Shown one piece after another: positions 6,658-12,805 of a DNA stretch of 12,805 nt (positions within the stretch are counted from its first letter, which is position 1; each line of letters opens with the position of its first letter). Both the position numbers and the translations under genes were made by a program. The notes under the pieces were generated by a model. The model did not search any database. It worked only from the letters and a program-made list of their open reading frames with translations, and was not told the DNA's origin. The stretch is from JACORV01 sp041484135 (GTDB lineage: Bacteria > Gemmatimonadota > Gemmatimonadetes > Gemmatimonadales > JACORV01). The DNA lies in contig JBGPHD010000085.1 in NCBI GenBank assembly GCA_041484135.1, forward strand, positions 1-12,805. The letters are read 5' to 3'.

Positions 6658-7547
6658 CCGCCGCGTCCCTGCCCGCACCCACGGTCTTCGCTCGCGCCGA
6701 CGACGGCGTCGAGCTGGCGCTCTTCCACGCCGAGCCGGAGAAGCCACGGGGCGCGCCGCCGGTGCTCCTGGTGCACGGCACCTTCTCGAACCGCAACTTC
6801 TTCCTGGGCGGGACGACCGAGCGGGGCCTGGCGCGCGTGCTGGCGCACGCCGGCTTCGACGCGTGGGTGGCGGAACTCCGGGGCCACGGACGGTCCGGGG
6901 CGTCAGGCAGGGACAACGCGTGGCACTTCGAGGACTGGATCCGCCGGGACGCGCCGGCCCTGGTCCGCGGCGTGCTCGACGCCACCGGCGGCGACCGGAT
7001 CGTCTGGCTCGGCCACAGCGCGGGCGGCGTGATCGGCGTCGGGTTCCTCGGCACCGGCGGCGAGCTGGCGCGACGGGTCGCCGGTCTCGTCCTGGCCGGG
7101 GCGCCCGCACCAACCGGCCTCGGCATCCTCCAGTACCCGATGGCCGCGGCCATCCTCGCCGTCACCCGCACGCTGGGGCACTTCCCCGCCCGGCTCCTCC
7201 GCCTCGGGCCCGAGGACGAGCACGCCGGCATCATGGAGCAGTGGATGCGCTGGAACCTCGGCGGCCGCTGGGTGGGCGAGGACGGCACCGATTACTTCGC
7301 GGCCTGCGGGCGGATCACCGTGCCGGTGCTGGCGCTCGCCGGCGGCGGAGACTGGCTCATCGCCCCGCCCGCCGCCTGCGAGGACCTGGTGAACGCCTTC
7401 GCGAGCACCGACGCCACGTTCCTCCGGTGCGGGCGGGCGGAGGGCTTCTCGGAGGACTTCGACCACAACCGGCTGCTGGTCTCGAGCACCGCGCGCGCCG
7501 AGGTCTGGCCCCTCATCACGGACTGGCTGGAGAGCCGGTTCGGCTGA
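6654..7547 (+). CDS. Alpha/beta hydrolase, lipase/esterase-like
   Basis: A 297-aa serine hydrolase of the alpha/beta fold; substrate unknown. Visible elements are the oxyanion-hole region LLVHGTF (38-44), AELRGHGRSG (73-82), the nucleophile elbow GHSAGG (Ser122), the acid AGGGDWLI (Asp233) and the catalytic His in DFDHNRLL (His271). No signal peptide is seen, so it is probably cytoplasmic. The ATG at 6654 overlaps the glcF stop (ATGA) and the stop overlaps the next start (TGATG), so it is co-translated with the operon. There is no Shine-Dalgarno site. The catalytic triad is complete. A role in the glycolate pathway is not evident; release of hydroxyacids from esters is one possible link but is speculation. 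Confidence 0.87.
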   Translation: MTAASLPAPTVFARADDGVELALFHAEPEKPRGAPPVLLVHGTFSNRNFFLGGTTERGLARVLAHAGFDAWVAELRGHGRSGASGRDNAWHFEDWIRRDAPALVRGVLDATGGDRIVWLGHSAGGVIGVGFLGTGGELARRVAGLVLAGAPAPTGLGILQYPMAAAILAVTRTLGHFPARLLRLGPEDEHAGIMEQWMRWNLGGRWVGEDGTDYFAACGRITVPVLALAGGGDWLIAPPAACEDLVNAFASTDATFLRCGRAEGFSEDFDHNRLLVSSTARAEVWPLITDWLESRFG

Positions 7548-8221
7548 TGGACGCCCTCCTGCTGGACTACAATGGCGTCGTGGTGAACGACGAGCCGCTG
7601 CATTGCGAGGCGCTCCGGGCCGTGCTCGCCGAGGAGGGCATCGCGCTCGACGTGCCGACCTACTGCGCCGACTACGTGGGTCTCGATGACCACGCCTCGT
7701 TCCGCGAAGCCTGGCGGCGCGCCGGCCGGCCGTTCGAACCGGCCGCGGCCCGGCGGCTCGTTGCGCGAAAGGCCGCGCGTTATGCGTCGCTCGCCGCGAA
7801 CGACCTCCCGCTGGTGCCGGGTGTCACACGCTTCGTGCGGCTGGCGGCGGAGCGCTGGCCGGTGGCGATCGCGAGCGGCGCGCTGCGGGCCGAGATCGCG
7901 CTCGGCCTCGCGCGCGCGGGGATCGCCGGCTCCGTCGCCACAATCGTCGGCGCCGAGGACGCCGGCGTCTCCAAGCCCGACCCGGCCGGGTTCCGCCTCG
8001 CCGCCACCCGGACGGGCGCCGGCCGCGCGGTCGTGATCGAGGATTCGCTGCCGGGACTCCTGGCCGCGCGCGCCTTGGGCGCCGGCTGCGTCATGTTGGC
8101 CACGACGCATCCCGCCGGCAGGCTCGCCGGCGCGGACCGGGTGTGGGAGTCCTTCGACGGCCACGATCCCGCCGAGCTCGAGCCGCTCTTCAAGACGTTA
8201 GGTGCGGCCCTCCATGTTTGA
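7547..8221 (+). CDS. HAD-superfamily hydrolase with DxN motif I
   Basis: A 224-aa haloacid-dehalogenase-type hydrolase of the beta-phosphoglucomutase/phosphoglycolate phosphatase group, with a helical cap between motifs I and II. Motif I is LLLDYNGVVVNDEP: Asp7 would be the nucleophile, but the usual second Asp (general acid/base) is Asn9. Motif II is AIASGALR (Ser110), motif III SKPDP (Lys143) and motif IV VIEDSLPG (Glu165, Asp166). Cys-rich elements are absent. It starts at ATG 7547 within TGATG; GGAGAG (7529-7534) lies 12 nt upstream, rather far. Placement after glcDEF makes 2-phosphoglycolate phosphatase an attractive role, giving glycolate to the oxidase, but the Asn9 change makes activity on that substrate uncertain. 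The last 8 bp overlap the next gene. Confidence 0.87.
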   Translation: MDALLLDYNGVVVNDEPLHCEALRAVLAEEGIALDVPTYCADYVGLDDHASFREAWRRAGRPFEPAAARRLVARKAARYASLAANDLPLVPGVTRFVRLAAERWPVAIASGALRAEIALGLARAGIAGSVATIVGAEDAGVSKPDPAGFRLAATRTGAGRAVVIEDSLPGLLAARALGAGCVMLATTHPAGRLAGADRVWESFDGHDPAELEPLFKTLGAALHV

Positions 8222-9227
8222 CGCGGCTCTGCCCTTCGTGCCGGACGGGGCGGTGACGGCCGCGGAGCGCCGCGCCCTCGAGGAAGGCTGCGTGGCCGTC
8301 ACGCGGACCTTTGCCCGCCGGTTCCGCCTGACCGGCACCGGGCGCGTCGCCTGCCTCCAGGGGCTGGTCACCTGCGATGTCGCGGGGGCCGGGGACGGCG
8401 CCCATCTCTTCGGCGCGCTCCTCACCGAGAAGGGGATGATCGTGACGCCGCTGTGGATCACGCGCCTGCCGGACGAGATCCTCGTCGAGGCGCCGACTGA
8501 AGGCGCCGTCCCGCTCGCCGCGACGTTCGCGCGCTCGCTGCCGCCCCGGCTCTGCCGCGCCGCCGACATCAGCGGCGAGACGGTGAGCATCGGCGTGTAC
8601 GGCCCCGGGAGCGCCGCCGCGGTCGGCGCCGCGCTCGCGCTCCCCGTCGGTCCGCCCGAAACAGGCGCCGCCGCTATCGCGTCGGACCGCGGGACCGTCG
8701 TGATCGCCCGCGCCGTGGCGCGCGGGGCCGCCGGCTTCGACTGCGTGATGCCCGCGGAGACGGCGGCGGCCTCGCTCGCGGACCTCGCGGCGCGCGGTGC
8801 GACGGCCGGGTCCGCCGCGCTCCTCGAGGCATGCCGCATCCTGGCGGGCCTCCCGCGCCTCGGCGCCGAGATCGACGACAAGACGCTGCCGCAGGAAGCG
8901 CGGCTCGACGAGCTCGGCGCCGTGTCCTTCACCAAGGGCTGCTACCTCGGCCAGGAGACCGTGGCGCGCCTTCACTTCCGCGGCCACGCCAACCGCGGTC
9001 TCGCCTGCGTCACCCTGGAGGGCGCGCCGGCCGGCTCGCTCCCGCTGGCGCTCTCCCTGGACGGCAAGCCCATGGGACGGCTGGCGAGCGCCGCCTGGGC
9101 CGACGAGCTGGACGGCTACGCCGGGGTGGCGATGATCCGACGCGAGGTGGCGGATGGGGCCGACCTCGAGCTCCCGGATGGTGTGCGCGCGACCGTCAGG
9201 CGGGGGAAGTGGCTGCGGCCGGCATGA
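8214..9227 (+). CDS. ygfZ: YgfZ-like folate-binding/Fe-S cluster protein (GcvT family)
   Basis: Folate-binding protein of the YgfZ/IBA57 family, related to the aminomethyltransferase GcvT and known to help mature or maintain some 4Fe-4S enzymes and, in E. coli, to affect tRNA methylthiolation. The diagnostic motif KGCYLGQE is present (241-248, conserved Cys243), as are LQGLVTCDV (48-56) and a C-terminal barrel. The protein is 337 aa, the family's usual length. ATG 8214 was chosen over GTG 8202 because the AGGTG at 8200-8204 gives it suitable spacing (9 nt) and the first residues match the family's typical start region. It overlaps the HAD gene by 8 bp and the epimerase by ATGA. Its neighbour GlcF carries two 4Fe-4S clusters, a plausible client. 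Confidence 0.87.
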   Translation: MFDAALPFVPDGAVTAAERRALEEGCVAVTRTFARRFRLTGTGRVACLQGLVTCDVAGAGDGAHLFGALLTEKGMIVTPLWITRLPDEILVEAPTEGAVPLAATFARSLPPRLCRAADISGETVSIGVYGPGSAAAVGAALALPVGPPETGAAAIASDRGTVVIARAVARGAAGFDCVMPAETAAASLADLAARGATAGSAALLEACRILAGLPRLGAEIDDKTLPQEARLDELGAVSFTKGCYLGQETVARLHFRGHANRGLACVTLEGAPAGSLPLALSLDGKPMGRLASAAWADELDGYAGVAMIRREVADGADLELPDGVRATVRRGKWLRPA

Positions 9228-10237
9228 GGGTCTTCGTGACGGGCGGGACGGGACTCGTGGGGCGTCACGTCGTCGCGGCGCTGGCGGCGCGGGGGGACAC
9301 CGTCACCGCCCTCGCCCGGAGCGATGCCGCCGCCGCGACGCTCAAGGCAGCGGGTGCGGAGCCGCTGCGCGGAGACGTCACCGACCAGGGCGCGATCGAG
9401 CGCGGCGCCGCCGCCGCGGACGCCGTGGTGCACGCCGCCGCCGTCGTCCTCTCGCGCCGCGGCTGGGACCACTATCACCGCACCAACGTGACGGGCACGG
9501 AGCTCGTGGCGCGGGCCGCGGCGCGCCACGGAAGCAGGCTCGTGCACATCTCCTCGGTCGCGGTGTACGGCCGGCGGACCACGTACGACGGTGGCGCGAG
9601 CAGCGTGGACGAATCGTTCGGAGTGAACCGGCCGATCTTCCCGGGCGATCACTACGCGCGCTCGAAACGGGAAGCGGAGGCGGTGGTGTGGCGGGTGGCG
9701 CACGAGGAGGAGCCCCGGCTCTCCGCCGTGGCGTTGCGTCCCTGCGTGATCTACGGCGAGGGAGACCGCCAGTTCTCGATCCGGGTCGCCCGCTCGCTCA
9801 GGCGCGGCATCGCGCCGATGATCGGCAACGGGGCGAACCCGCTCGCCGTGGTCTACGCCGGCAACGTCGCGGCCGCGGTCCTCGCGGCGCTCGACCGCCC
9901 GGGGACCGAAGGGTCCTTCAACGTCGCCAACGACGGCACGCTCACCCAGCGCGAGTTCCTCGAGCGCTTCGCCGTCGGCCTGGGCACGCGGCTCCGCATC
10001 GTGCGGATCCCGCGCGCGCTGGCATGGACCGCCGCCGGCATCGTGGACGCCGCGACGCGACTGGCGCGACCCTCCGCGCCGATGGCCCTGCTCAAGACCG
10101 CCGTGCAGTTCCTCGGCCACCCCAACCCGTTCGTGTCGGCGCGCGCCGAGCACGAGCTGGGCTGGAGGCCCGCGGTGCCGCCTGACGAAGCGGCCCAGCG
10201 CACCGGCCGCTGGTTCCGCGACAGTCCGCCCTCCTGA
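9224..10237 (+). CDS. NAD-dependent epimerase/dehydratase (extended SDR)
   Basis: A 337-aa extended short-chain dehydrogenase/reductase. The Rossmann dinucleotide motif is at the extreme N terminus (VTGGTGLVGRHV, Gly7, Gly10, Gly13), followed by RGDVTD (49-54), VVHAAA (68-73), RTNVTGT (86-92), HISSVAVYG (108-116; Ser110/111) and the catalytic YARSK (Tyr144, Lys148), then LRPCVIYGEGD (171-181). Substrates in this superfamily range from nucleotide sugars to 3-beta-hydroxysteroids and terpenoids; the VYGEGD/'FNVANDG' style fits the 3-beta-HSD/NDP-sugar group without deciding between them. It begins at ATGA with the ygfZ stop and is the last operon gene, ending 9 bp before a strong terminator. 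Catalytic residues are intact. Confidence 0.87.
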   Translation: MRVFVTGGTGLVGRHVVAALAARGDTVTALARSDAAAATLKAAGAEPLRGDVTDQGAIERGAAAADAVVHAAAVVLSRRGWDHYHRTNVTGTELVARAAARHGSRLVHISSVAVYGRRTTYDGGASSVDESFGVNRPIFPGDHYARSKREAEAVVWRVAHEEEPRLSAVALRPCVIYGEGDRQFSIRVARSLRRGIAPMIGNGANPLAVVYAGNVAAAVLAALDRPGTEGSFNVANDGTLTQREFLERFAVGLGTRLRIVRIPRALAWTAAGIVDAATRLARPSAPMALLKTAVQFLGHPNPFVSARAEHELGWRPAVPPDEAAQRTGRWFRDSPPS

Positions 10238-10246
10238 AGACATGAA

Positions 10247-10270
10247 GACCCGGGGCGCGAGCCCCGGGTC
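10247..10270. terminator. Bidirectional hairpin terminator between convergent genes
   Basis: GACCCGGGGC (10247-10256) pairs perfectly with GCCCCGGGTC (10261-10270) around a GCGA loop, a GNRA tetraloop. It lies 9 bp after the epimerase stop and 30 bp after the lipoprotein stop on the other strand, so it can serve both. No clear T-tract follows on either side. Confidence 0.8.
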
Positions 10271-10300
10271 CTCAGGTGGTGCATGGAGCCGAGAAGCCGG

Positions 10301-10495
10301 TTACTCCGACTTCTTCGTCTGCCCCTGCATCTTGGACGTGTCGGCCATGTGCATCGTGTCGCCCATCATCTTGCTCGAATCCACCGCGGGCGCGGCAGCC
10401 GGAGCAGCCGTCGAGTCGGCAGCAGGCGTTGCCTCCTCACCCTTCTTGCACGCCATCAAACCGAGGACCGCAACGGCCAGAACCAAGCGCTTCAT
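10301..10495 (-). CDS. Small Met-rich lipoprotein
   Basis: A 64-aa predicted lipoprotein. The N terminus MKRLVLAVAVLGLMAC has a lipobox with Cys16 as lipidation site, followed by a short charged KKGEE and an Ala/Pro-rich linker. The C-terminal half is Met-rich and carries Met pairs and an M-H-M motif (SKMMGDTMHMADTSKMQGQ), then TKKSE. No domain is recognised. Start ATG at 10495 is well supported by GGAG (10501-10504) 5 nt upstream and by a strong promoter. It stands alone between convergent and divergent neighbours. Met/His clusters of this kind occur in copper-binding proteins, but with one His and no Cys beyond the lipobox the idea is weak. It is more likely real than spurious because of the lipobox, Shine-Dalgarno and promoter together. 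Confidence 0.78.
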   Translation of the reverse strand: MKRLVLAVAVLGLMACKKGEEATPAADSTAAPAAAPAVDSSKMMGDTMHMADTSKMQGQTKKSE

Positions 10496-10500
10496 CGCTT

Positions 10501-10504
10501 CTCC
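10501..10504 (-). promoter_or_regulatory. Shine-Dalgarno GGAG of the small lipoprotein gene
   Basis: AGGAGA on the minus strand, with GGAG 5 nt before the ATG at 10495. It supports this short gene being translated. Confidence 0.7.
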
Positions 10505-10515
10505 TATGAGAATTG

Positions 10516-10525
10516 GGTGTACACC
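10516..10525. promoter_or_regulatory. 10-bp palindrome in the lipoprotein leader
   Basis: GGTGTACACC is a perfect palindrome between the lipoprotein promoter and its Shine-Dalgarno site. It might be a repressor site or a small mRNA hairpin. Several 10-bp palindromes are expected by chance in a window of this size, so only its position is suggestive. Confidence 0.25.
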
Positions 10526-10580
10526 AGCGGGAGCATACCCGAGGTCCGTGCGCCGCTGCCGCCGGCCTCAACCGGCGCCA

Positions 10581-10608
10581 AAAGTACCGAAACCCTCAGC
10601 CCTGTCAA
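10581..10608 (-). promoter_or_regulatory. Sigma70-type promoter of the small lipoprotein gene
   Basis: On the minus strand a perfect TTGACA (10603-10608) and TACTTT (10581-10586) are 16 nt apart. Transcription would start near 10574, giving a leader of about 78 nt. A short inverted repeat GCCGG/CCGGC (10561-10565 and 10572-10576) lies at the predicted RNA 5' end. Confidence 0.65.
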
Positions 10609-10645
10609 GGGTTAGACTCTCCTCATCCCCCGCCGATCGTCTCAT

Positions 10646-10662
10646 CCGCATAGGGGATGCGG
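10646..10662. other. Small inverted repeat in the divergent spacer
   Basis: CCGCAT (10646-10651) and ATGCGG (10657-10662) flank a 5-nt AGGGG centre. It lies between the lipoprotein promoter and the oxidoreductase promoter, upstream of both. Role unknown; it could bind a regulator. Apart from the two promoters and this repeat I see nothing else in the spacer from 10609 to 10740. Confidence 0.3.
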
Positions 10663-10740
10663 CCGCTCGGCGACCATCTCGTAACACCATGAACGGCATG
10701 ATTTTACCACCCGCTGCGCGGCGGCTCCCAAGGCCATTCG

Positions 10741-10769
10741 TTGCCACGAGCCCGGACCCGGCCTAACAT
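10741..10769 (+). promoter_or_regulatory. Promoter giving a probable leaderless oxidoreductase mRNA
   Basis: TTGCCA (10741-10746) and TAACAT (10764-10769) are separated by 17 nt. Only 5 nt separate the -10 box from the ATG at 10775, so transcription should start at or inside the start codon. A GAGG directly abuts the ATG and is too close to act as a ribosome binding site. Confidence 0.6.
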
Positions 10770-10774
10770 TGAGG

Positions 10775-12805
10775 ATGCCTTCCCAGAGTCCCGAACGGCG
10801 CGTCGTTCGCGCCGCGTGTCCCCACGACTGCCCCGACACCTGCGCGATGCTGGTCACCGTGGAACGGTCCAACGGCGACGGGTGGCGCGCCGTGGAGGTC
10901 CGCGGCGATCCCGATCATCCGGTGACGCGCGGGTTCCTCTGCACCAAGGTGGACCGGTACCTCGAGCGGACCTACCATCCCGAGCGCCTAACGCAGCCGC
11001 TGCGCCGGGTCGGGGCCAAGGGGGAGGGACGGTTCGCCCCCGTCTCGTGGGACGAGGCGCTCGACCTCATCGCGGCGCGCCTCACGGGTATCATCGCCGA
11101 GCACGGGCCGCAGGCCATCCTCCCCTACTCGTACGCGGGGACGATGGGGTTCATCCAGGGCGGCTCGATGGACCGCCGGTTCTTCCACAAGCTGGGCGCG
11201 TCGCTGCTCGACCGCACCATCTGCTCCAGCGCCGGCGGGGTCGCGATGCAGATGACGGTGGGGCAGAACCTGGGCACCGACACCGAGGCGGTGGGCGACG
11301 CGAAGCTGGTGCTCCTGTGGGGCACCAACACCCTGACGTCGAACCCGCATCTCTGGCCCTTCGTGCGCGCGGCGCGCGAGCAGGGCGCACCGGTGATCGC
11401 GATCGATCCGCTCGCCACGCGCACCACCGCCCAGTGCGACCGGCACCTGATGATCCGGCCCGGCACCGACGCCGCGCTCGCGCTCGGCATGATGCACGTG
11501 CTGTTCGCCGAGGGCCTCGCGGACCGCGACTACCTGGCCCGGCACACGCTGGGCGCCGACCGGCTCGAGGCGCGCGCGCGCGAGTTCCCGGTGGGCCGGG
11601 TGGCCGCCATCTGCGAGCTGCCCGCGGAGGACATCCTGTGGCTGGCGCGCGCGTACGCCGCCGCGCGGCCCGCCTTCATCCGCGTCAACTACGGCCTGCA
11701 GCGCCACGCCGGCGGCGGCATGGCCGTGCGCGCTATCGCCTCGCTGCCCGCCGTGGCCGGCCACTGGCGGCATCCCGCCGGCGGCGTGCAGCTCTCAACC
11801 TCCGCGGCGCACAAGTTCGACAAGGCGGCGCTCGAGCGGCCCGACCTCATCCCGACCGGCACGCGGACCATCAACATGAGCCGCCTCGCCGAGGCGCTCA
11901 CGATGCCGGACGCCGGCGTGGGCGGCCCGCCCGTAGGTGCGCTGGTGGTCTACAACTCCAACCCCGGCGCGGTGGCCCCCGACCGCGCCCGGGTGCGGCG
12001 CGGGCTCGCGCGCGGGGACCTCTTCACCGTGGTCCTCGAGCACTTCCTCACCGACACGGCGCAATTCGCCGACGTGCTGCTCCCCGCCACGACCCAGCTC
12101 GAGCACTGGGACGTGCACCTCGCCTACGGCCACTACTACGTCACCCTGAACCAGCCCAGCATCGCGCCGTTAGGCAGCGCGCTCCCCAACAGCGAGATCT
12201 TCCGCCGCCTCGCGGCGCGCCTGGGCCTCACCGATCCGTGCTTCGGGGACAGCGACGAGGCGATGATCCGCCAGGCGCTGGCGAGCGGCCACACGCACAT
12301 GGAGGGGATCACCTTCGAACGGTTGATGGAGCACGGCTGGGCGCGGCTCAACCTGCCTTACCGCTGGGCACCCTACGCGGAGGGCGGCTTCGCGACGCCG
12401 TCGGGGAAGTGCGAGTTCGTGTCGGAGCGGCTGGCGCAGAAGGGTCTCGACCCGGTGCCGGCGTACATCCCGCCGCGCGAGTCGCGCGAGGCCGACGCGG
12501 CGCTCGCCGCGCGCTATCCGCTCGCGCTCATCTCGCCGCCGGCGCACCAGTTCCTCAACTCCTCGTTCGTCAACGTGGACTCGCTCCGGAAGAAGGCGGG
12601 CGCGCCCACGCTGCGCATCCACCCCGACGACGCCGCGCCGCGCGCGATCGGCGACGGCCTCACAGTGCGGTGCTGGAACGACCGCGGCTCGTTCCAGGCG
12701 CGCGCGATGGTGACGACCGAGGTGAAGCGCGGCGTCGTGTCGGCGCAGTCCGTCTGGTGGGGACGCTTCGCGGCCGACGGCATGAACGCGAACGAGACGA
12801 CCTCC
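10775..12805 (+). CDS. Molybdopterin oxidoreductase (DMSO reductase superfamily), 3' end cut
   Basis: Molybdopterin-dependent oxidoreductase of the bis-MGD (formate dehydrogenase/nitrate reductase/DMSO reductase) superfamily; 677 codons are present and no stop is reached, so probably only the last few dozen residues are missing. The N terminus carries an 4Fe-4S motif ACPHDCPDTC (Cys15, 19, 23) with GFLCTK (Cys56). DRTICSSAGG contains Cys150, a candidate molybdenum ligand by position. GTNTLTSNPH (from 183), YNSNPGAVAPD (from 393) and the start of the C-terminal MGD-binding domain TPSGKCEF (from 541) and ISPPAHQFLNSSF (from 586) fit the family. There is no twin-arginine signal, so it should be cytoplasmic. 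Substrate cannot be named: this subgroup is widespread and poorly characterised. No small subunit or accessory gene lies in the window. Start choice rests on the adjacent promoter; the Fe-S motif begins at residue 15, leaving little room for another start. Confidence 0.9.
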   Translation, partial: MPSQSPERRVVRAACPHDCPDTCAMLVTVERSNGDGWRAVEVRGDPDHPVTRGFLCTKVDRYLERTYHPERLTQPLRRVGAKGEGRFAPVSWDEALDLIAARLTGIIAEHGPQAILPYSYAGTMGFIQGGSMDRRFFHKLGASLLDRTICSSAGGVAMQMTVGQNLGTDTEAVGDAKLVLLWGTNTLTSNPHLWPFVRAAREQGAPVIAIDPLATRTTAQCDRHLMIRPGTDAALALGMMHVLFAEGLADRDYLARHTLGADRLEARAREFPVGRVAAICELPAEDILWLARAYAAARPAFIRVNYGLQRHAGGGMAVRAIASLPAVAGHWRHPAGGVQLSTSAAHKFDKAALERPDLIPTGTRTINMSRLAEALTMPDAGVGGPPVGALVVYNSNPGAVAPDRARVRRGLARGDLFTVVLEHFLTDTAQFADVLLPATTQLEHWDVHLAYGHYYVTLNQPSIAPLGSALPNSEIFRRLAARLGLTDPCFGDSDEAMIRQALASGHTHMEGITFERLMEHGWARLNLPYRWAPYAEGGFATPSGKCEFVSERLAQKGLDPVPAYIPPRESREADAALAARYPLALISPPAHQFLNSSFVNVDSLRKKAGAPTLRIHPDDAAPRAIGDGLTVRCWNDRGSFQARAMVTTEVKRGVVSAQSVWWGRFAADGMNANETTS

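Noticed and set aside
10242..10766. 174-codon plus-strand open frame across the terminator, lipoprotein and spacer
   Set aside because: It runs through a strong hairpin terminator and over the antisense lipoprotein gene, which has lipobox, Shine-Dalgarno and promoter; the plus frame has none of these.
10988..11773. 261-codon minus-strand open frame inside the oxidoreductase
   Set aside because: The plus strand encodes a continuous molybdopterin oxidoreductase with its 4Fe-4S motif; the antisense frame has no recognisable feature.

Overview
The window is a very GC-rich bacterial chromosomal segment with tight gene packing and few, short spacers. The secreted Ala/Pro-rich lipoprotein, the 'WGSGP..D' propeller protein, the TANNNT promoter boxes very close to start codons and a recurrent GTTAGGC heptamer together look like Gemmatimonadota or a similar high-GC soil phylum. 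This assignment is an impression from composition and gene style; no rRNA or marker gene proves it.

Layout. (1) Left, minus strand: a strong hairpin terminator (5-37), an exported beta-propeller-like protein with a Met/Gln-rich insert (64-1308), and an exported phosphodiester-glycosidase (NAGPA-like) protein (1463-2341). (2) A 98-bp divergent spacer with a promoter for the plus-strand operon. (3) An eight-gene plus-strand operon (2440-10237) in which every gene overlaps the next: glcD-like FAD subunit, a small unrecognised helical protein, glcE-like subunit, glcF-like iron-sulfur subunit, alpha/beta hydrolase, HAD hydrolase, YgfZ-like Fe-S/folate protein and an NAD-dependent epimerase/SDR. 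It ends at a GNRA-looped hairpin (10247-10270). (4) A small Met-rich lipoprotein on the minus strand (10301-10495) with its own TTGACA promoter. (5) A plus-strand molybdopterin oxidoreductase (10775 onward) cut by the window end, whose promoter places the start codon at or next to the transcription start.

How the genes work together. GlcD/GlcE/GlcF form the classic three-subunit glycolate (2-hydroxyacid) oxidase that oxidises glycolate to glyoxylate and passes electrons through FAD and two 4Fe-4S clusters to the membrane. The HAD protein in the same operon could supply glycolate by dephosphorylating 2-phosphoglycolate, and YgfZ-type proteins support Fe-S enzymes; both links are inferences from context. 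The most unusual items are the small gene wedged between glcD and glcE, the four-copy heptanucleotide repeat inside glcE, the DxN variant of the HAD nucleophile motif, the enriched GTTAGGC motif, and the probable leaderless starts. I found no CRISPR array, insertion sequence, tRNA, rRNA or phage gene, and nothing that amounts to a clear new defence or biosynthetic system.
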